A DNA stretch of 64,000 nucleotides, from assembly GCA_900754075.1 (NCBI GenBank), contig CAAEBN010000078.1, forward strand, positions 4,911 to 68,910, given 5' to 3'. Below the pieces are notes generated by a model that was not told the DNA's origin, made no database searches, and saw only the letters and a list, made by a program, of their open reading frames with translations. Below are positions 1-9,425 of this stretch, piece after piece (the stretch's first letter is position 1; each line of letters begins with the position of its first letter). Position numbers and translations under genes: made by a program. This DNA is from an uncultured Collinsella sp. (GTDB taxonomy: Bacteria > Actinomycetota > Coriobacteriia > Coriobacteriales > Coriobacteriaceae).

Positions 1-1014
<1,014 letters not shown>

Positions 1015-1037
1015 TTGGTTCCGCCGTTCTAGCGAAC

Positions 1038-1075
1038 AAGGCCCGGCTCCGTTGTGGCGGAGTCGGGCCTTGTTT
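1038..1075 (+). terminator. Rho-independent terminator after glmS
   Basis: A 14-bp stem, AAGGCCCGGCTCCG paired with CGGAGTCGGGCCTT with one G-T pair, is followed by TGTTTCATTT. It lies 24 bp after the glmS stop codon. Confidence 0.85.
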
Positions 1076-1090
1076 CATTTGCCCAGATAA

Positions 1091-1127
1091 AACCTGCCAA
1101 AATAAACCTGTCCCTTTTTGGCAGGTT
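1091..1127. repeat. Palindromic repeat, variant of the TGTCCC-centred family
   Basis: AACCTGCCAAAA pairs with TTTTTGGCAGGTT around a centre containing CCTGTCCC. It overlaps the stop codon of the GntR gene. Layout and centre match the palindromes at 29.9, 32.4, 43.3, 60.3, 61.9 and 63.8 kb, but the stem sequence is different. It may also act as terminator for the convergent genes on either side. Confidence 0.6.
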
Positions 1128-1827
1128 AGCGGAGCTTGCTGGTCTCGAAGTACTTGGGATATTGGTCCAGGACCTCGGTCTGGTTGCGGAACATCATATG
1201 CAGGTGCTTGCTCACCAAAAAGCTCGCCTCGATGGGGTCGCGGCCGGCGATGGCGCGGCGGATTTGCTTGTGCTCGTTAACAATCTCCTGATTGTCGAGC
1301 GTCTGCGTGGCGGCGCGCAGCCAGCGGAAGCGCTCCAGGTCGGCATTGGTCTCTTCGAGCCACGACCACACGGTGCTGCGGCACGCGATGCTAAAGATCA
1401 TGCGGTGCATGAGGTTGTCGCTTAAAAAGAAGCCGATGCGATCCTCCTCGGCCATGGTCTTTTCCTGCAGCGCGATGGCTCGGTCGAGCTGCTCGATGCC
1501 TGCCGAGGTGGCACGGGCGCAGCACTCCACAATCACCTGCTTTTCCAGGTGCTCGCGAATGTAGCAGGCGCTCTCGGCAAGAGTGAGGTTGATGGGCGAG
1601 ACATAGGTGCCGCTTTGGGGCACGGTGCGCACCAGGCCCTCTTGCGCCAGACGCACTAGCGCCTCGCGCACAGGGGTGCGCCCCATATCCAGGTCGTCGC
1701 AAAGCTGCTTGACGCCCAGTTTTTCGCCCGGCTTGTAGTCCAGGTAGACGATTTTGCGTCGAATGGTGTGGTAGGACTGGTCCTGCAGGCTCGTTTCCTG
1801 CTCGCCGACGTGCATCGATTCTTCCAT
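1126..1827 (-). CDS. GntR-family transcriptional regulator (FadR/FCD type)
   Basis: The 233-residue protein has an N-terminal winged helix-turn-helix at about residues 15-80, including the GntR signature around MGRTPVREALVRLAQEGLV and the wing SGTYVSPI. An all-helical C-terminal domain of about 140 residues follows, consistent with the FCD ligand-binding domain that usually senses small organic acids. It is transcribed away from the YeiH-like gene at 2021, with 193 bp between them. That spacer holds an inverted repeat at 1952-1978 that could be its operator. The ligand cannot be read from sequence. The assignment to family is firm; control of the neighbouring gene is inferred from the divergent layout. 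Confidence 0.9.
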   Translation of the reverse strand: MEESMHVGEQETSLQDQSYHTIRRKIVYLDYKPGEKLGVKQLCDDLDMGRTPVREALVRLAQEGLVRTVPQSGTYVSPINLTLAESACYIREHLEKQVIVECCARATSAGIEQLDRAIALQEKTMAEEDRIGFFLSDNLMHRMIFSIACRSTVWSWLEETNADLERFRWLRAATQTLDNQEIVNEHKQIRRAIAGRDPIEASFLVSKHLHMMFRNQTEVLDQYPKYFETSKLR

Positions 1828-1950
1828 AGTGCCTCACAACCGTTCTATCACACTGATATGTCAGCTGTTAATTATGCCGCGAATCAGCTCTCCGCGGTGG
1901 GTAATTCGGCTGTTGCCCGAGAACTATTGCGGCGCCTTAGTCTGTGTTTG

Positions 1951-1980
1951 CATACGGCTGTGCTCAATGTTGCCGTATCA
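1951..1980. promoter_or_regulatory. Candidate operator between divergent GntR and YeiH-like genes
   Basis: ATACGGC at 1952-1958 is mirrored by GCCGTAT at 1972-1978, with 13 bases between. It lies 43 bp before the YeiH-like start codon. Binding by the GntR protein is inferred from position only. Confidence 0.35.
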
Positions 1981-2020
1981 TAAGCCGTCGCAAACGTGAA
2001 ATAGAAAGAAGGAATCCCAT

Positions 2021-3055
2021 ATGCAACTGTCGAATATCGTACGCGATCGCTGGAAGGGCGTCTTGTTCTGCCTGATCGTCGCCATCCCCGCGACGTTGCT
2101 CGGCAAACAGGTTGAGGTGGTCGGCGGGCCGGTGTTTGCCATCCTCTTTGGCATGGTCCTGGCGCTCGTCTTTCCCAAGAATCGTCGCGAACAGCTCGCC
2201 GCCGGTGTCACCTATACGTCTAAAAAGGTCTTGCAGTACGCGGTAATCCTGCTTGGCTTTGGCATGAACCTCTCGCAGATTCTGTCCAAAGGCGCTCAGT
2301 CGCTGCCGATTATCGTGGCGACGATCTCGACCTCGCTTGTCATCGCCTTCGTGCTCTGCCGCGTTATGAACGTACCGGGCAAGATCGCGACGCTCGTGGG
2401 TGTGGGCTCGTCGATTTGCGGCGGTTCTGCCATCGCCGCGACCGCGCCCGTCATCGATGCCGACGATCGTGAGATTGCCCAGGCTATTTCGGTCATCTTC
2501 CTGTTTAACGTTATCGCGGCGCTCGTGTTTCCGACGCTCGGCGGCATGCTCGGGCTGACCAACGAGGGCTTTGGCCTGTTTGCCGGCACCGCCATCAACG
2601 ACACCTCGTCGGTAACGGCTGCGGCGAGCGCCTGGGACAGTATGCATCCCGGCGCCAATGTGCTCGAAAGCGCCACAGTGGTCAAGCTCACCAGGACGCT
2701 GGCCATTATTCCCATTACGTTGGTTCTCGCATGCTGGCAGATGCATCTGGCGCGCAAGGCCGGCGGCGACGCCAAAAGCACGTTCTCGCTTAAACGCGCG
2801 TTTCCTATGTTCGTGCTGTTCTTTGTGCTGGCGAGCATAATCACCACGGTGCTTCAGCTTCCTGCATCCATTACGGCGCCCATCAAGGAGCTGTCGAAGT
2901 TCTTTATCGTGATGGCCATGGCGGCTATTGGCTTTAATACCGATATCGTCGAGCTGGTCAAAAAGGGCGGCAAGCCCATCGCATTGGGCTTTTGCTGCTG
3001 GATTGGCATTGCGTGCATGAGTTTGGGAATGCAGCATGTGCTGGGAATCTGGTAG
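2021..3055 (+). CDS. YeiH-type (UPF0324) integral membrane protein, putative sulfate exporter family
   Basis: The 344-residue protein is very hydrophobic with about ten membrane segments. It matches the YeiH/UPF0324 family by its GVGSSICGGSAIAATAPVI stretch and the GTAINDTSSVTAAA loop, which are the most conserved parts of that family. Family members are annotated as putative sulfate exporters, a role with limited direct proof. The start ATG is preceded by AGAAAGAAGGAATCCC, a good ribosome-binding site. The divergent GntR regulator suggests inducible expression. No partner gene follows in the same direction; the next gene is a regulator after a 265-bp gap containing hairpins. Confidence 0.88.
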   Translation: MQLSNIVRDRWKGVLFCLIVAIPATLLGKQVEVVGGPVFAILFGMVLALVFPKNRREQLAAGVTYTSKKVLQYAVILLGFGMNLSQILSKGAQSLPIIVATISTSLVIAFVLCRVMNVPGKIATLVGVGSSICGGSAIAATAPVIDADDREIAQAISVIFLFNVIAALVFPTLGGMLGLTNEGFGLFAGTAINDTSSVTAAASAWDSMHPGANVLESATVVKLTRTLAIIPITLVLACWQMHLARKAGGDAKSTFSLKRAFPMFVLFFVLASIITTVLQLPASITAPIKELSKFFIVMAMAAIGFNTDIVELVKKGGKPIALGFCCWIGIACMSLGMQHVLGIW

Positions 3056-3108
3056 AGAAGTAGCTTATTTGCGCGCTGCGTGCTGGCGAGCGCATGTCCA
3101 CGGTGGAG

Positions 3109-3196
3109 CGATAGGAGCTCTTGCGGGTATGGCTTGTCCGCAGGTTTATAGGTCCCGAAGAGCTCTTATCGCCCCGCCAGGATGGCGATGCGGGGC
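3109..3196 (+). terminator. Two consecutive hairpins after the YeiH-like gene
   Basis: CGATAGGAGCTCTT at 3109-3122 pairs with AAGAGCTCTTATCG at 3158-3171 (one mismatch), and GCCCCGC/GCGGGGC follows at 3171-3196. There is no clean T-run, so termination is only one possibility. This accounts for most of the 265-bp gap up to the next gene. Confidence 0.45.
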
Positions 3197-3320
3197 AACT
3201 CATATACTCGCAGGACGGCGGCTTCTGCCCTATAGTGTTTGGTGAGCAATATCGTTCAATTTTGAAACACTCGCCCGCGCGGCCGGAGGTGGCGGCGTGG
3301 CGCCGAGGACGGGGCGCAAT

Positions 3321-4538
3321 ATGAACAGTGACGCCAAGCTACAAATCTTGATCGAGGCCTTGGCTGCTGCCGGGGCCTTGGCGTTGGCAATCGATGGGCA
3401 TGGGCACGTGGCGATTTCGACCATGGATGATGTCGCGCTCGAGCAAGATGTCGCGGCATTTGTCGCCGAGCGCTTGGGGCGCGTGGGCAACGGCACGCGC
3501 CTGGTGATGGGGCATGCGGGAGGGCGCTTGAGCCTCACGGTGCGTCCGGTCGCCAAGGAAGGCGGCGCGCTTTGGGTGGTCGTGGTCCGCGAGGTGCACG
3601 GTGTGGCGGCACGCGCGGGTATTGAGTGGCTTAACGCAGATGAGGTCGAGGCGCGCTACGAGGCAAGCGCGTACGGCATTGTCGAGGGCGCCGCTGCGGT
3701 CGCTGGCCCCGTCTGCGAAAGCTATGCCCGCGGCGTGCCCCTCATGTTGGAAGGTGAGCTGGGTGCTGGCCAGGCAGAGATTGCAAAACGCCTCTATCTG
3801 GATGGGCCTTATGCTGACGAACCCTTTGTGTCCGTGGCACTTGACGAGCTCACAGATCGCGGCTGGCGCCATCTGCTCAAAAGCTCGGAATCGCCGCTGT
3901 TCCAGGCAAGGCTGACCCTTTGTATTGGCGGCTGGCATGCACTTTCGCCGCAGCGTCTGCGCGAGCTTGTCTCTACGATGACCGACACGGCGCTGGCCGC
4001 GCGTTGCCATGTGGTCCTGACGGCAAACGATATGCCGGGCGGTGGCGAAAGCGATCAGGCCGCTTTTGTAACCGAGCGCTTGGCGTGCGCAGTAAGTGTG
4101 GCGCCTGCGATTGCCGAGCAGGGTGGCGCAGCGAAAAAGGTTGCGCGGTATTTGTCATATCTGTCAGGTGTCTTTGGAACTGCCGCTCCGAGTATGTCCG
4201 AGGAGGCTGCCTCGACGCTCAGCGGCTATCGCTGGCCACGCAACTATCTGCAGCTTCGCGAGGTCTCGGAACGACTCTATATATTAGTAGGGTCGGGTGT
4301 GGCGGAGCGCGCTGCGGCGGAGGAGGTGCTCGCCCAGGAGGACGTCATCAAAACCGCAACCTTTGGCGCTCCGACGCTCGACAGCGACCTGTATATCCTG
4401 CGTCCACTGGCCGATACCGAACGCGACATCGCGCGGCTGGTCGTAGGCCACCTTCAGGGCAACCGGACCCGCGCTGCCGAGGTGCTGGGGATAAGCCGCA
4501 CGACCCTGTGGCGCTTGCTGAAGGACGACGACCGCTGA
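3321..4538 (+). CDS. Transcriptional regulator with degenerate AAA+ domain and C-terminal Fis-type helix-turn-helix
   Basis: The 405-residue protein resembles bacterial enhancer-binding proteins but appears to have lost the ATPase. Residues about 1-120 are a PAS-like or small sensor region. In the following domain the Walker A position reads GELGAGQAEIAKRLY, with Q instead of the catalytic K. No GAFTGA loop for contacting sigma-54 is present. The sensor-2 region remains as YRWPRNYLQLREV. The C-terminus carries a Fis-like helix-turn-helix, GNRTRAAEVLGISRTTLWRLL. It is therefore better read as a DNA-binding regulator acting without sigma-54 remodelling. The ATG at 3321 was chosen because GGACGGGG lies just upstream; a GTG at 3297 is possible. 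Target genes are unknown; the surface module downstream is a candidate by position only. Confidence 0.75.
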   Translation: MNSDAKLQILIEALAAAGALALAIDGHGHVAISTMDDVALEQDVAAFVAERLGRVGNGTRLVMGHAGGRLSLTVRPVAKEGGALWVVVVREVHGVAARAGIEWLNADEVEARYEASAYGIVEGAAAVAGPVCESYARGVPLMLEGELGAGQAEIAKRLYLDGPYADEPFVSVALDELTDRGWRHLLKSSESPLFQARLTLCIGGWHALSPQRLRELVSTMTDTALAARCHVVLTANDMPGGGESDQAAFVTERLACAVSVAPAIAEQGGAAKKVARYLSYLSGVFGTAAPSMSEEAASTLSGYRWPRNYLQLREVSERLYILVGSGVAERAAAEEVLAQEDVIKTATFGAPTLDSDLYILRPLADTERDIARLVVGHLQGNRTRAAEVLGISRTTLWRLLKDDDR

Positions 4539-4622
4539 GCGAGGCGCCCGTGACCGCGTGCGGTGCGTGTGCTACAGTCCAAAGCAGTAATGTTTCGATT
4601 GTGTTACGGCGTGCGGGGGCGT

Positions 4623-5207
4623 ATGGCGGAGACTTCAAAACCAAACCGGAATAGACGGGGCGCGGCTCCAGTTAACCGCCGCACGACGTCCCGGACGTGG
4701 GGCAAGCACGCGTCGGGGTTCGACGGTTCGTTCAAGCGCACCAAATACGGCTATCCTTCGGCAAGCGCTCGCTTGGCCATGCAGGCCGAGTCGTCGCTGC
4801 GGGGGCGCAAGCGCGTGGTGGGCTCTAAGCTCAAGCACGACGGAACGCTGGGCTATATCAGCCGCGGTGCGGCTCGCCGCAGCGGGCTCAATCCCGCTGG
4901 CTGGCATCGTTACGTGCCGATTGCAGTTGTTGTTGCGGTGATTGTGATCGCACTTGCCGCACTCGGCTACGCTGGCGGCGGCGTCGACCTGAGTGCGATG
5001 TTCAAGTCTGCTGAGCTCGCGCATGCCGGCACAGAGCTTGTCGAGGGTGCTCAGGCCCAGACGGGCGTGGCGCCTCAGCGCGGTATTGTTGCCGCCGCCG
5101 CAACGATCGCCGATGCCCAAAAGGGCGAGGATACGGACAGCGAGGTTAGCGAAACCAGCGCAAACGGCGTGGGTTCGCAGATCACGCCCGTGACACAAGG
5201 CCAATAA
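4623..5207 (+). CDS. Small membrane protein of unknown function, single transmembrane segment
   Basis: The 194-residue protein is not recognised. Its first 95 residues are strongly basic and Arg/Lys/Ser-rich, followed by one hydrophobic helix at about residues 99-120 (YVPIAVVVAVIVIALAALGY) and a polar, Ala/Glu-rich tail of about 75 residues. The charge pattern predicts the basic N-terminus inside and the tail outside. The ATG at 4623 is preceded by a GGGGG stretch; an in-frame start at 4563 would add 20 residues but has no ribosome-binding site. It lies upstream of the SPATG protein and sortase, so a cell-envelope role is possible but unproven. Confidence 0.7.
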   Translation: MAETSKPNRNRRGAAPVNRRTTSRTWGKHASGFDGSFKRTKYGYPSASARLAMQAESSLRGRKRVVGSKLKHDGTLGYISRGAARRSGLNPAGWHRYVPIAVVVAVIVIALAALGYAGGGVDLSAMFKSAELAHAGTELVEGAQAQTGVAPQRGIVAAAATIADAQKGEDTDSEVSETSANGVGSQITPVTQGQ

Positions 5208-5365
5208 GTCACAAAACCATCGCACTAAGTCGCTGTTTGGGGTCAATGAGTGAGCAAAAAAGCAGTAATGTTGTTTCATGTAGAACTCATTAGTCGCAAT
5301 TTGAAAAAAGGCTATACTACTAGGCACTTAAAGGTCCACAAGCTGCAAGATGAGGAGTACCTAAC

Positions 5366-5929
5366 ATGAAGAAGAGATTCATGGCAGCACTGAGCGTTCT
5401 CGCTCTTGCCCTGGCTCTGCCCGTGGCTGCTTTCGCCGCCCCGAGCCCTGCCAACACCACCGCCACCGGCGCCAACAACGTGACCGCCAGCGTTAACAAC
5501 GCTAACGTCAAGGTTGTTTCCACCACCAAGAACGCCGAGGGCACCCCTGCTGACGCCAACGTGGTCGCTTCCTTTGAGATCACCGAGACCGTCGAGGGTA
5601 CCGTTTCTGAGTCCAACCCGCTGACCGTCACCTTCACCCTTGGCAAGGCTTACGCCAACGCCAAGGTTACCGTCTATGTCCAGCACAACGACGGTAGCAG
5701 GGAGACCCTGAACCTCACTGCCGACAACAACGGCAATGTTACCTTTAAGGTCACCAAGCTCTCCACCTACACCATCGTGGCTGAAAAGACCGCTGCTGGT
5801 GCTGCCACCACCGACAACGGCGCTAAGTCCCCGGCTACCGGTGTGAACACCACCGCTGTTGCCGCCGTGGCTGCCGTTGCCGCTGCTGGTGCTGCCTGCG
5901 CTTTTGTTGCTCTTCGTAAGAACAACTAG
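5366..5929 (+). CDS. Secreted, sortase-anchored surface protein (SPATG signal)
   Basis: The 187-residue protein starts with a clear signal peptide (KKRF followed by a hydrophobic stretch and AFAAP, cleavage near residue 24). A Thr/Asn/Val-rich extracellular domain of about 120 residues looks like a beta-sandwich. It ends in a sorting signal: KSPATG at about residues 151-156, an Ala/Val-rich membrane segment and the tail LRKNN. SPATG is a variant of LPXTG. The class B sortase at 6016, directly downstream after a terminator, is the natural candidate for anchoring it. AAGATGAGGAG precedes the start. A terminator at 5959-5988 suggests it is strongly expressed as its own transcript. Domain family not identified. 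Confidence 0.85.
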   Translation: MKKRFMAALSVLALALALPVAAFAAPSPANTTATGANNVTASVNNANVKVVSTTKNAEGTPADANVVASFEITETVEGTVSESNPLTVTFTLGKAYANAKVTVYVQHNDGSRETLNLTADNNGNVTFKVTKLSTYTIVAEKTAAGAATTDNGAKSPATGVNTTAVAAVAAVAAAGAACAFVALRKNN

Positions 5930-5958
5930 CACACACACGGTTTCAACCGTAAGATTTG

Positions 5959-5988
5959 AGGACCCGTACTTGTGCGGGTCCTTTTTTT
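5959..5988 (+). terminator. Rho-independent terminator
   Basis: AGGACCCG pairs with CGGGTCCT around an 8-base loop and runs into seven T residues. It separates the SPATG protein from the sortase gene. Confidence 0.9.
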
Positions 5989-6015
5989 GGCCGATTTACA
6001 GGGTAAGGGAACACC

Positions 6016-6834
6016 ATGGCACAGCAGCCGCAGGGCAAGCATATGGAAGTTAAGCATATGGGCGACTCGGACAAAAAGCGTCGCGCCACGATACTCAAGG
6101 GCGTTTTCGTAGTGTTGTTGCTGGTCGCAGTCGGCTGCGGCGGCTACGTGCTCTATATGAATCATCTAGAGCAGCAGCGCGCCGAGGAGATGAGTGCAAC
6201 AGGCAAGCCCGCCACGAAGGTCGAATCAAAGGGTAAGGAGCTGCCGGACAACCCCATCGACTTCGCTCCGCTCATTCAGGAGAATGCCGATATCTATGCG
6301 TGGCTCTACATTCCGGGTGCGGATATCAACACACCCTTGCTGCAGAGCACGACGGACGACCTGTTTTATCTGGACCACGACAAGGACGGCAAGTACGACC
6401 CCTACGGCACGGCGTTTAGTCAGATGGCAAACGCGCGCGACTTTAGCGATCCCGTCACGGTGATCTACGGTCATGTGAACGGCGGCGTGTTCCACAACTT
6501 GCATAACTTTGAGGACGCGGACTTCTTTAACGAGAACGGCGAGTTCTATATCTACACCCCGGGCCATATTCTGACGTACAAGATTGTCTCGGCCTATCAA
6601 TATGACGACCGCCACATTCTCAACTCGTTTAACTTTGCCGACCCTGTCGTGCGCCAGGACTACTTTAATTCGGTCTGTAATCCGGACGCATTGCTCAAAA
6701 ATGTACGTGACGGCGTGACACTTGATGCAGATAGTAAGATTGTGCAGTTGAGCACCTGCATGCTCGATAGTTCGCAGGGCAACTCGCGCTATATTGTCAG
6801 CGGTGTGTTAACAAGCGACCAGGAGACAAAATAG
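6016..6834 (+). CDS. Class B sortase
   Basis: The 272-residue transpeptidase carries an N-terminal membrane anchor at about residues 36-55 (VFVVLLLVAVGCGGYVLYM), so the catalytic domain lies outside the membrane. The active-site residues are visible: His in VIYGHVNGG, Cys in VQLSTCMLD and Arg in GNSRYIVSG. The arrangement and the long insertion between His and Cys (NLHNFEDADFF, typical of SrtB) place it in class B. It probably attaches the SPATG protein encoded just upstream to the cell wall. The LCP gene starts only 2 bp after its stop, so the two form an operon. Start at ATG 6016 follows GGGTAAGGGAACACC; a second ATG at 6043 or 6058 would shorten the cytoplasmic tail. Confidence 0.9.
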   Translation: MAQQPQGKHMEVKHMGDSDKKRRATILKGVFVVLLLVAVGCGGYVLYMNHLEQQRAEEMSATGKPATKVESKGKELPDNPIDFAPLIQENADIYAWLYIPGADINTPLLQSTTDDLFYLDHDKDGKYDPYGTAFSQMANARDFSDPVTVIYGHVNGGVFHNLHNFEDADFFNENGEFYIYTPGHILTYKIVSAYQYDDRHILNSFNFADPVVRQDYFNSVCNPDALLKNVRDGVTLDADSKIVQLSTCMLDSSQGNSRYIVSGVLTSDQETK

Positions 6835-6836
6835 TC

Positions 6837-8114
6837 ATGAACCCCCGTGGCAAGCACTTTATCGATGCGGTGGATCCCGACGAAAATCAAGTAAACAATC
6901 CCGAGCAGCAGGTTCAGGATGCGGCGGAGCCTGTCGAGCCTCAATGGGAGACCAAAGGCACTCCGACGCCTCAACCTGACGAAAAATCCCAGGGCAAGGC
7001 CGAGGCTCCGTCCGACGCATCGGCAAAGACCGATGAAGCTGCGGCGCAGCCTGTTGATGAGGTAGAGTGGCCTTCGCTTGATGAGGCGGCGCCTCAGCGT
7101 CGTCGACGCTCCAAAGAGTCGATTAAGCGCATCAAGCGCCGCCGCCGTATCCGCACGCTGCTGATCGTGCTGCTCGTGATTGGTGCGGCTGCTGCTGCCG
7201 GCTGGGGCTTTGTGAATCACAGCGTGAACCAAGGTAAAAAGAAGATTGAGGAAAAGACCGAAAAGGTCATTAAGGCCAAGGGCGACACCATTACCTATAA
7301 CGGCAAGAAGTATGCGCTCAACAAGCATATGGCCACGGTGGCGTTTATCGGCTTTGATGGCCGCAGTAACGATGACGGCACCCAGAAGGGCCAGTCCGAT
7401 ACCGTGATGGTCGTAGCGCTTAATACCGACACGGGCGAGGCCCGCGGCATTATCATCCCGCGTGACAGCATGGTTGCCGTAGATACGTATTCCAATGGTT
7501 CGTTTGCCGGTCAGGTGACCGAGCAGTTGTGCTTGCAGTTTGCCTATGGCACCGATGGCGACAACTCATCGGCACTGACGGCCGCCGCTGCCTCGCGCGT
7601 GCTCGATAACATTCCGGTCGACTATTACTACACGCTCAATATCGAGGGCGTAGCTCCCATTAATGACTCCATCGGCGGCGTGACGCTGGTGCCTACGCAG
7701 ACTGTGCCGGGCACGTCGGTTGTCGAGGGCCAGGAGACCACGCTATTTGGTACAACGGCGGAAAAGTACGTGCAGTGGCGCGACACGACGAATCTGACGT
7801 CTTCGCTAGATCGTACAGCGCGCCAGGTGAGCTACGTGCAGGCGTTTGCATCGAAGGTGCTCAGCAGTGCCAAGAGCAACCCCGCTGCGCTCATCAGCCT
7901 GTACCAGACGATGGGCGACTATACGTGGACCAATCTGGGTCTCGATGAGTTCAGCTATCTGGCGACCACGATGCTCGAGCACGGCCTGACTTCGTTTGAT
8001 GTCGTGACACTGCAGGGCACCATGCAGCAGGGCGACACCTTCGCCGAGTTCTATCTGGACCAGGACAACGTAAAGCAAACGGTCGTCGACACCTTCTATC
8101 ATCCGGTCCATTAG
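6837..8114 (+). CDS. LytR-CpsA-Psr (LCP) family cell-wall polymer ligase
   Basis: The 425-residue protein has a long charged cytoplasmic N-terminus (about 100 residues, rich in E, P, Q and then R/K), one membrane segment near residues 104-123 (LLIVLLVIGAAAAAGWGF) and an extracellular LCP domain. Typical LCP features are the FIGFDGRS start, SDTVMVVALN, the Arg-containing IIIPRDSMV strand and the INDSIGGVTLVP stretch. LCP enzymes transfer teichoic-acid-like or capsular polymers from lipid carriers onto peptidoglycan. It follows the class B sortase by 2 bp, so protein anchoring and glycopolymer attachment appear to be expressed together. The substrate polymer cannot be deduced. Confidence 0.9.
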   Translation: MNPRGKHFIDAVDPDENQVNNPEQQVQDAAEPVEPQWETKGTPTPQPDEKSQGKAEAPSDASAKTDEAAAQPVDEVEWPSLDEAAPQRRRRSKESIKRIKRRRRIRTLLIVLLVIGAAAAAGWGFVNHSVNQGKKKIEEKTEKVIKAKGDTITYNGKKYALNKHMATVAFIGFDGRSNDDGTQKGQSDTVMVVALNTDTGEARGIIIPRDSMVAVDTYSNGSFAGQVTEQLCLQFAYGTDGDNSSALTAAAASRVLDNIPVDYYYTLNIEGVAPINDSIGGVTLVPTQTVPGTSVVEGQETTLFGTTAEKYVQWRDTTNLTSSLDRTARQVSYVQAFASKVLSSAKSNPAALISLYQTMGDYTWTNLGLDEFSYLATTMLEHGLTSFDVVTLQGTMQQGDTFAEFYLDQDNVKQTVVDTFYHPVH

Positions 8115-8204
8115 CTGCCCAAGTGCCGGATGCCAACAGTGGCTTACTCGATGTCAGGCACCAACAGCGAGCGGCCCGCGCAGCGTCAACGGGTCCGTCG
8201 TTCG

Positions 8205-8732
8205 TTAGAACGGCGGAACATACACGACGTTGTCGCGGCGCGGCTTGGCCTCGGGGAGTGCGTCCTCGGCGTAGCCCAGAATGCAGTTGCCCACACCGCG
8301 CAGGCTGCCGTCGGCGGGCAGACCCCACTTGGCCAGCAGTTCCAGTCCCTCGGGTGAGTCAAAGACCTCGTGCGCGCGGTGGATCCAACACGAATCGACG
8401 CCCAGTGCATAGGCTGCGTTGAGCAGGTTGCCCATGGCGAGCGAGCCGTCTTCCAGGTGCGTGGGCACGCTGCGGTCGACGAGCACCACCACAACGGTCT
8501 TGGCACCGTAGAAGGGATCTCCCTCGCTGCCCATAACTTGGGCGTTGAGTTGCGAGAGACGCTCGACGGTTGCGGGGTCGGTGACGGCGACAAATGTCAC
8601 CGGCTGACGCCCCATGCCGCTGGGCGCGTACTGGCCTGCCTCGATAATGCGTGCGAGCTTTTCGGCTTCGACGGGGCGATCGCTATAGTTACGGCAGCTG
8701 CGGCGGTGGATGAGTGCCTCGATGGTCTCCAT
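8205..8732 (-). CDS. Nitroreductase-family FMN oxidoreductase
   Basis: The 175-residue protein shows the nitroreductase fold signature: IHRRSCRNYSDRPVEAEKL at the N-terminus for FMN phosphate contacts, AGQYAPSGMGRQPVTFV, and a C-terminal ILGYAEDALPEAKPR loop. Family members reduce nitro compounds, quinones or flavins with NAD(P)H. The start ATG at 8732 was preferred over an upstream in-frame start because AGGAGGACCC lies directly before it. It is a single gene converging on the LCP gene. Physiological substrate is unknown. Confidence 0.87.
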   Translation of the reverse strand: METIEALIHRRSCRNYSDRPVEAEKLARIIEAGQYAPSGMGRQPVTFVAVTDPATVERLSQLNAQVMGSEGDPFYGAKTVVVVLVDRSVPTHLEDGSLAMGNLLNAAYALGVDSCWIHRAHEVFDSPEGLELLAKWGLPADGSLRGVGNCILGYAEDALPEAKPRRDNVVYVPPF

Positions 8733-8738
8733 GGGTCC

Positions 8739-9023
8739 TCCTGACGTCGGTTTCGATGCCTCGTTCTTACCCGCCGAACCAAAACCGTAGTCGCGCAGTC
8801 GGCCCAAAATAATGCAAGCCACCAATCGGAAAAGTCGGCTTGCATAAAACTTCAGCCAGAATGTGATAAACCGGTGGGATGGTTAAACGTTTTATCCCGT
8901 CTACCCTGCGGTTTTTTACCACTTGCCTAAATGATGCGCGCATAAGCTCTGATAAAGGTTTTACTAAAGGAGCACCAACGTTTATCAATGCGCCATGGTG
9001 GCGCCGGGCCAGGAGGTAACATC
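8739..9023. other. Intergenic region with hairpin and repeated GATAAA-type motifs
   Basis: No gene is seen. ATGCAAGCC at 8812-8820 pairs with GGCTTGCAT at 8837-8845. TAAACGTTTTATCCC at 8885-8899 and AACGTTTATCAATG at 8978-8991 resemble motifs before ilvE (15511) and the transaldolase gene (38504), and may be promoter or operator elements. Confidence 0.4.
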
Positions 9024-9314
9024 ATGTTCCAGGCTGGAGATGTCGTCGAGACCGACTTCGAAGGATTTCTGAAGCTGCTGCGTTCCAAGACGCGCGCTTT
9101 CGTGTCGATCAACGATCACGAGTACTACATCACGCACACCGATGGCTATTGGCGTGTCCAGGATTGCGAGGCCCTCAACGATAAGGGCCACTTTACTGAC
9201 TGCTCCGAGCTGGTCAACACGGTCTGCGAGGTCGTCGAACTGCCGTGGATCTGCGGCAAGAGCCTGCACGACAGCTTCTCGGGCGCCACGGTCTACGAGG
9301 CCGTCGCTGCCTAA
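9024..9314 (+). CDS. Small protein of unknown function
   Basis: The 96-residue acidic soluble protein is not recognised. It has no signal peptide or membrane segment and contains three Cys (in VQDCEAL, FTDCSEL, NTVCEVV) plus one in PWICGKS, which could bind metal. The start is fixed by a perfect AGGAGG eight bases before the ATG. A strong terminator follows at 9341-9376, so it is a monocistronic and probably well-expressed gene. No function can be inferred from neighbours. Confidence 0.75.
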   Translation: MFQAGDVVETDFEGFLKLLRSKTRAFVSINDHEYYITHTDGYWRVQDCEALNDKGHFTDCSELVNTVCEVVELPWICGKSLHDSFSGATVYEAVAA

Positions 9315-9340
9315 CAGCCAACAATCGATATTCTCTCGCA

Positions 9341-9376
9341 ACCGCCGGCGCCGCCCCCGCGCCGGCGGTCTTTTTT
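9341..9376 (+). terminator. Rho-independent terminator
   Basis: ACCGCCGGCGC pairs perfectly with GCGCCGGCGGT (11 bp) and is followed by six T residues. Confidence 0.92.
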
Positions 9377-9425
9377 GTCGATATGCTTATGTAGAGCCGA
9401 CCATAAACAACGAGCTTATTGACGA

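Noticed and set aside
3321..4538. Sigma-54 activator
   Set aside because: Walker A lysine and GAFTGA loop are missing, so sigma-54 remodelling activity is not supported.
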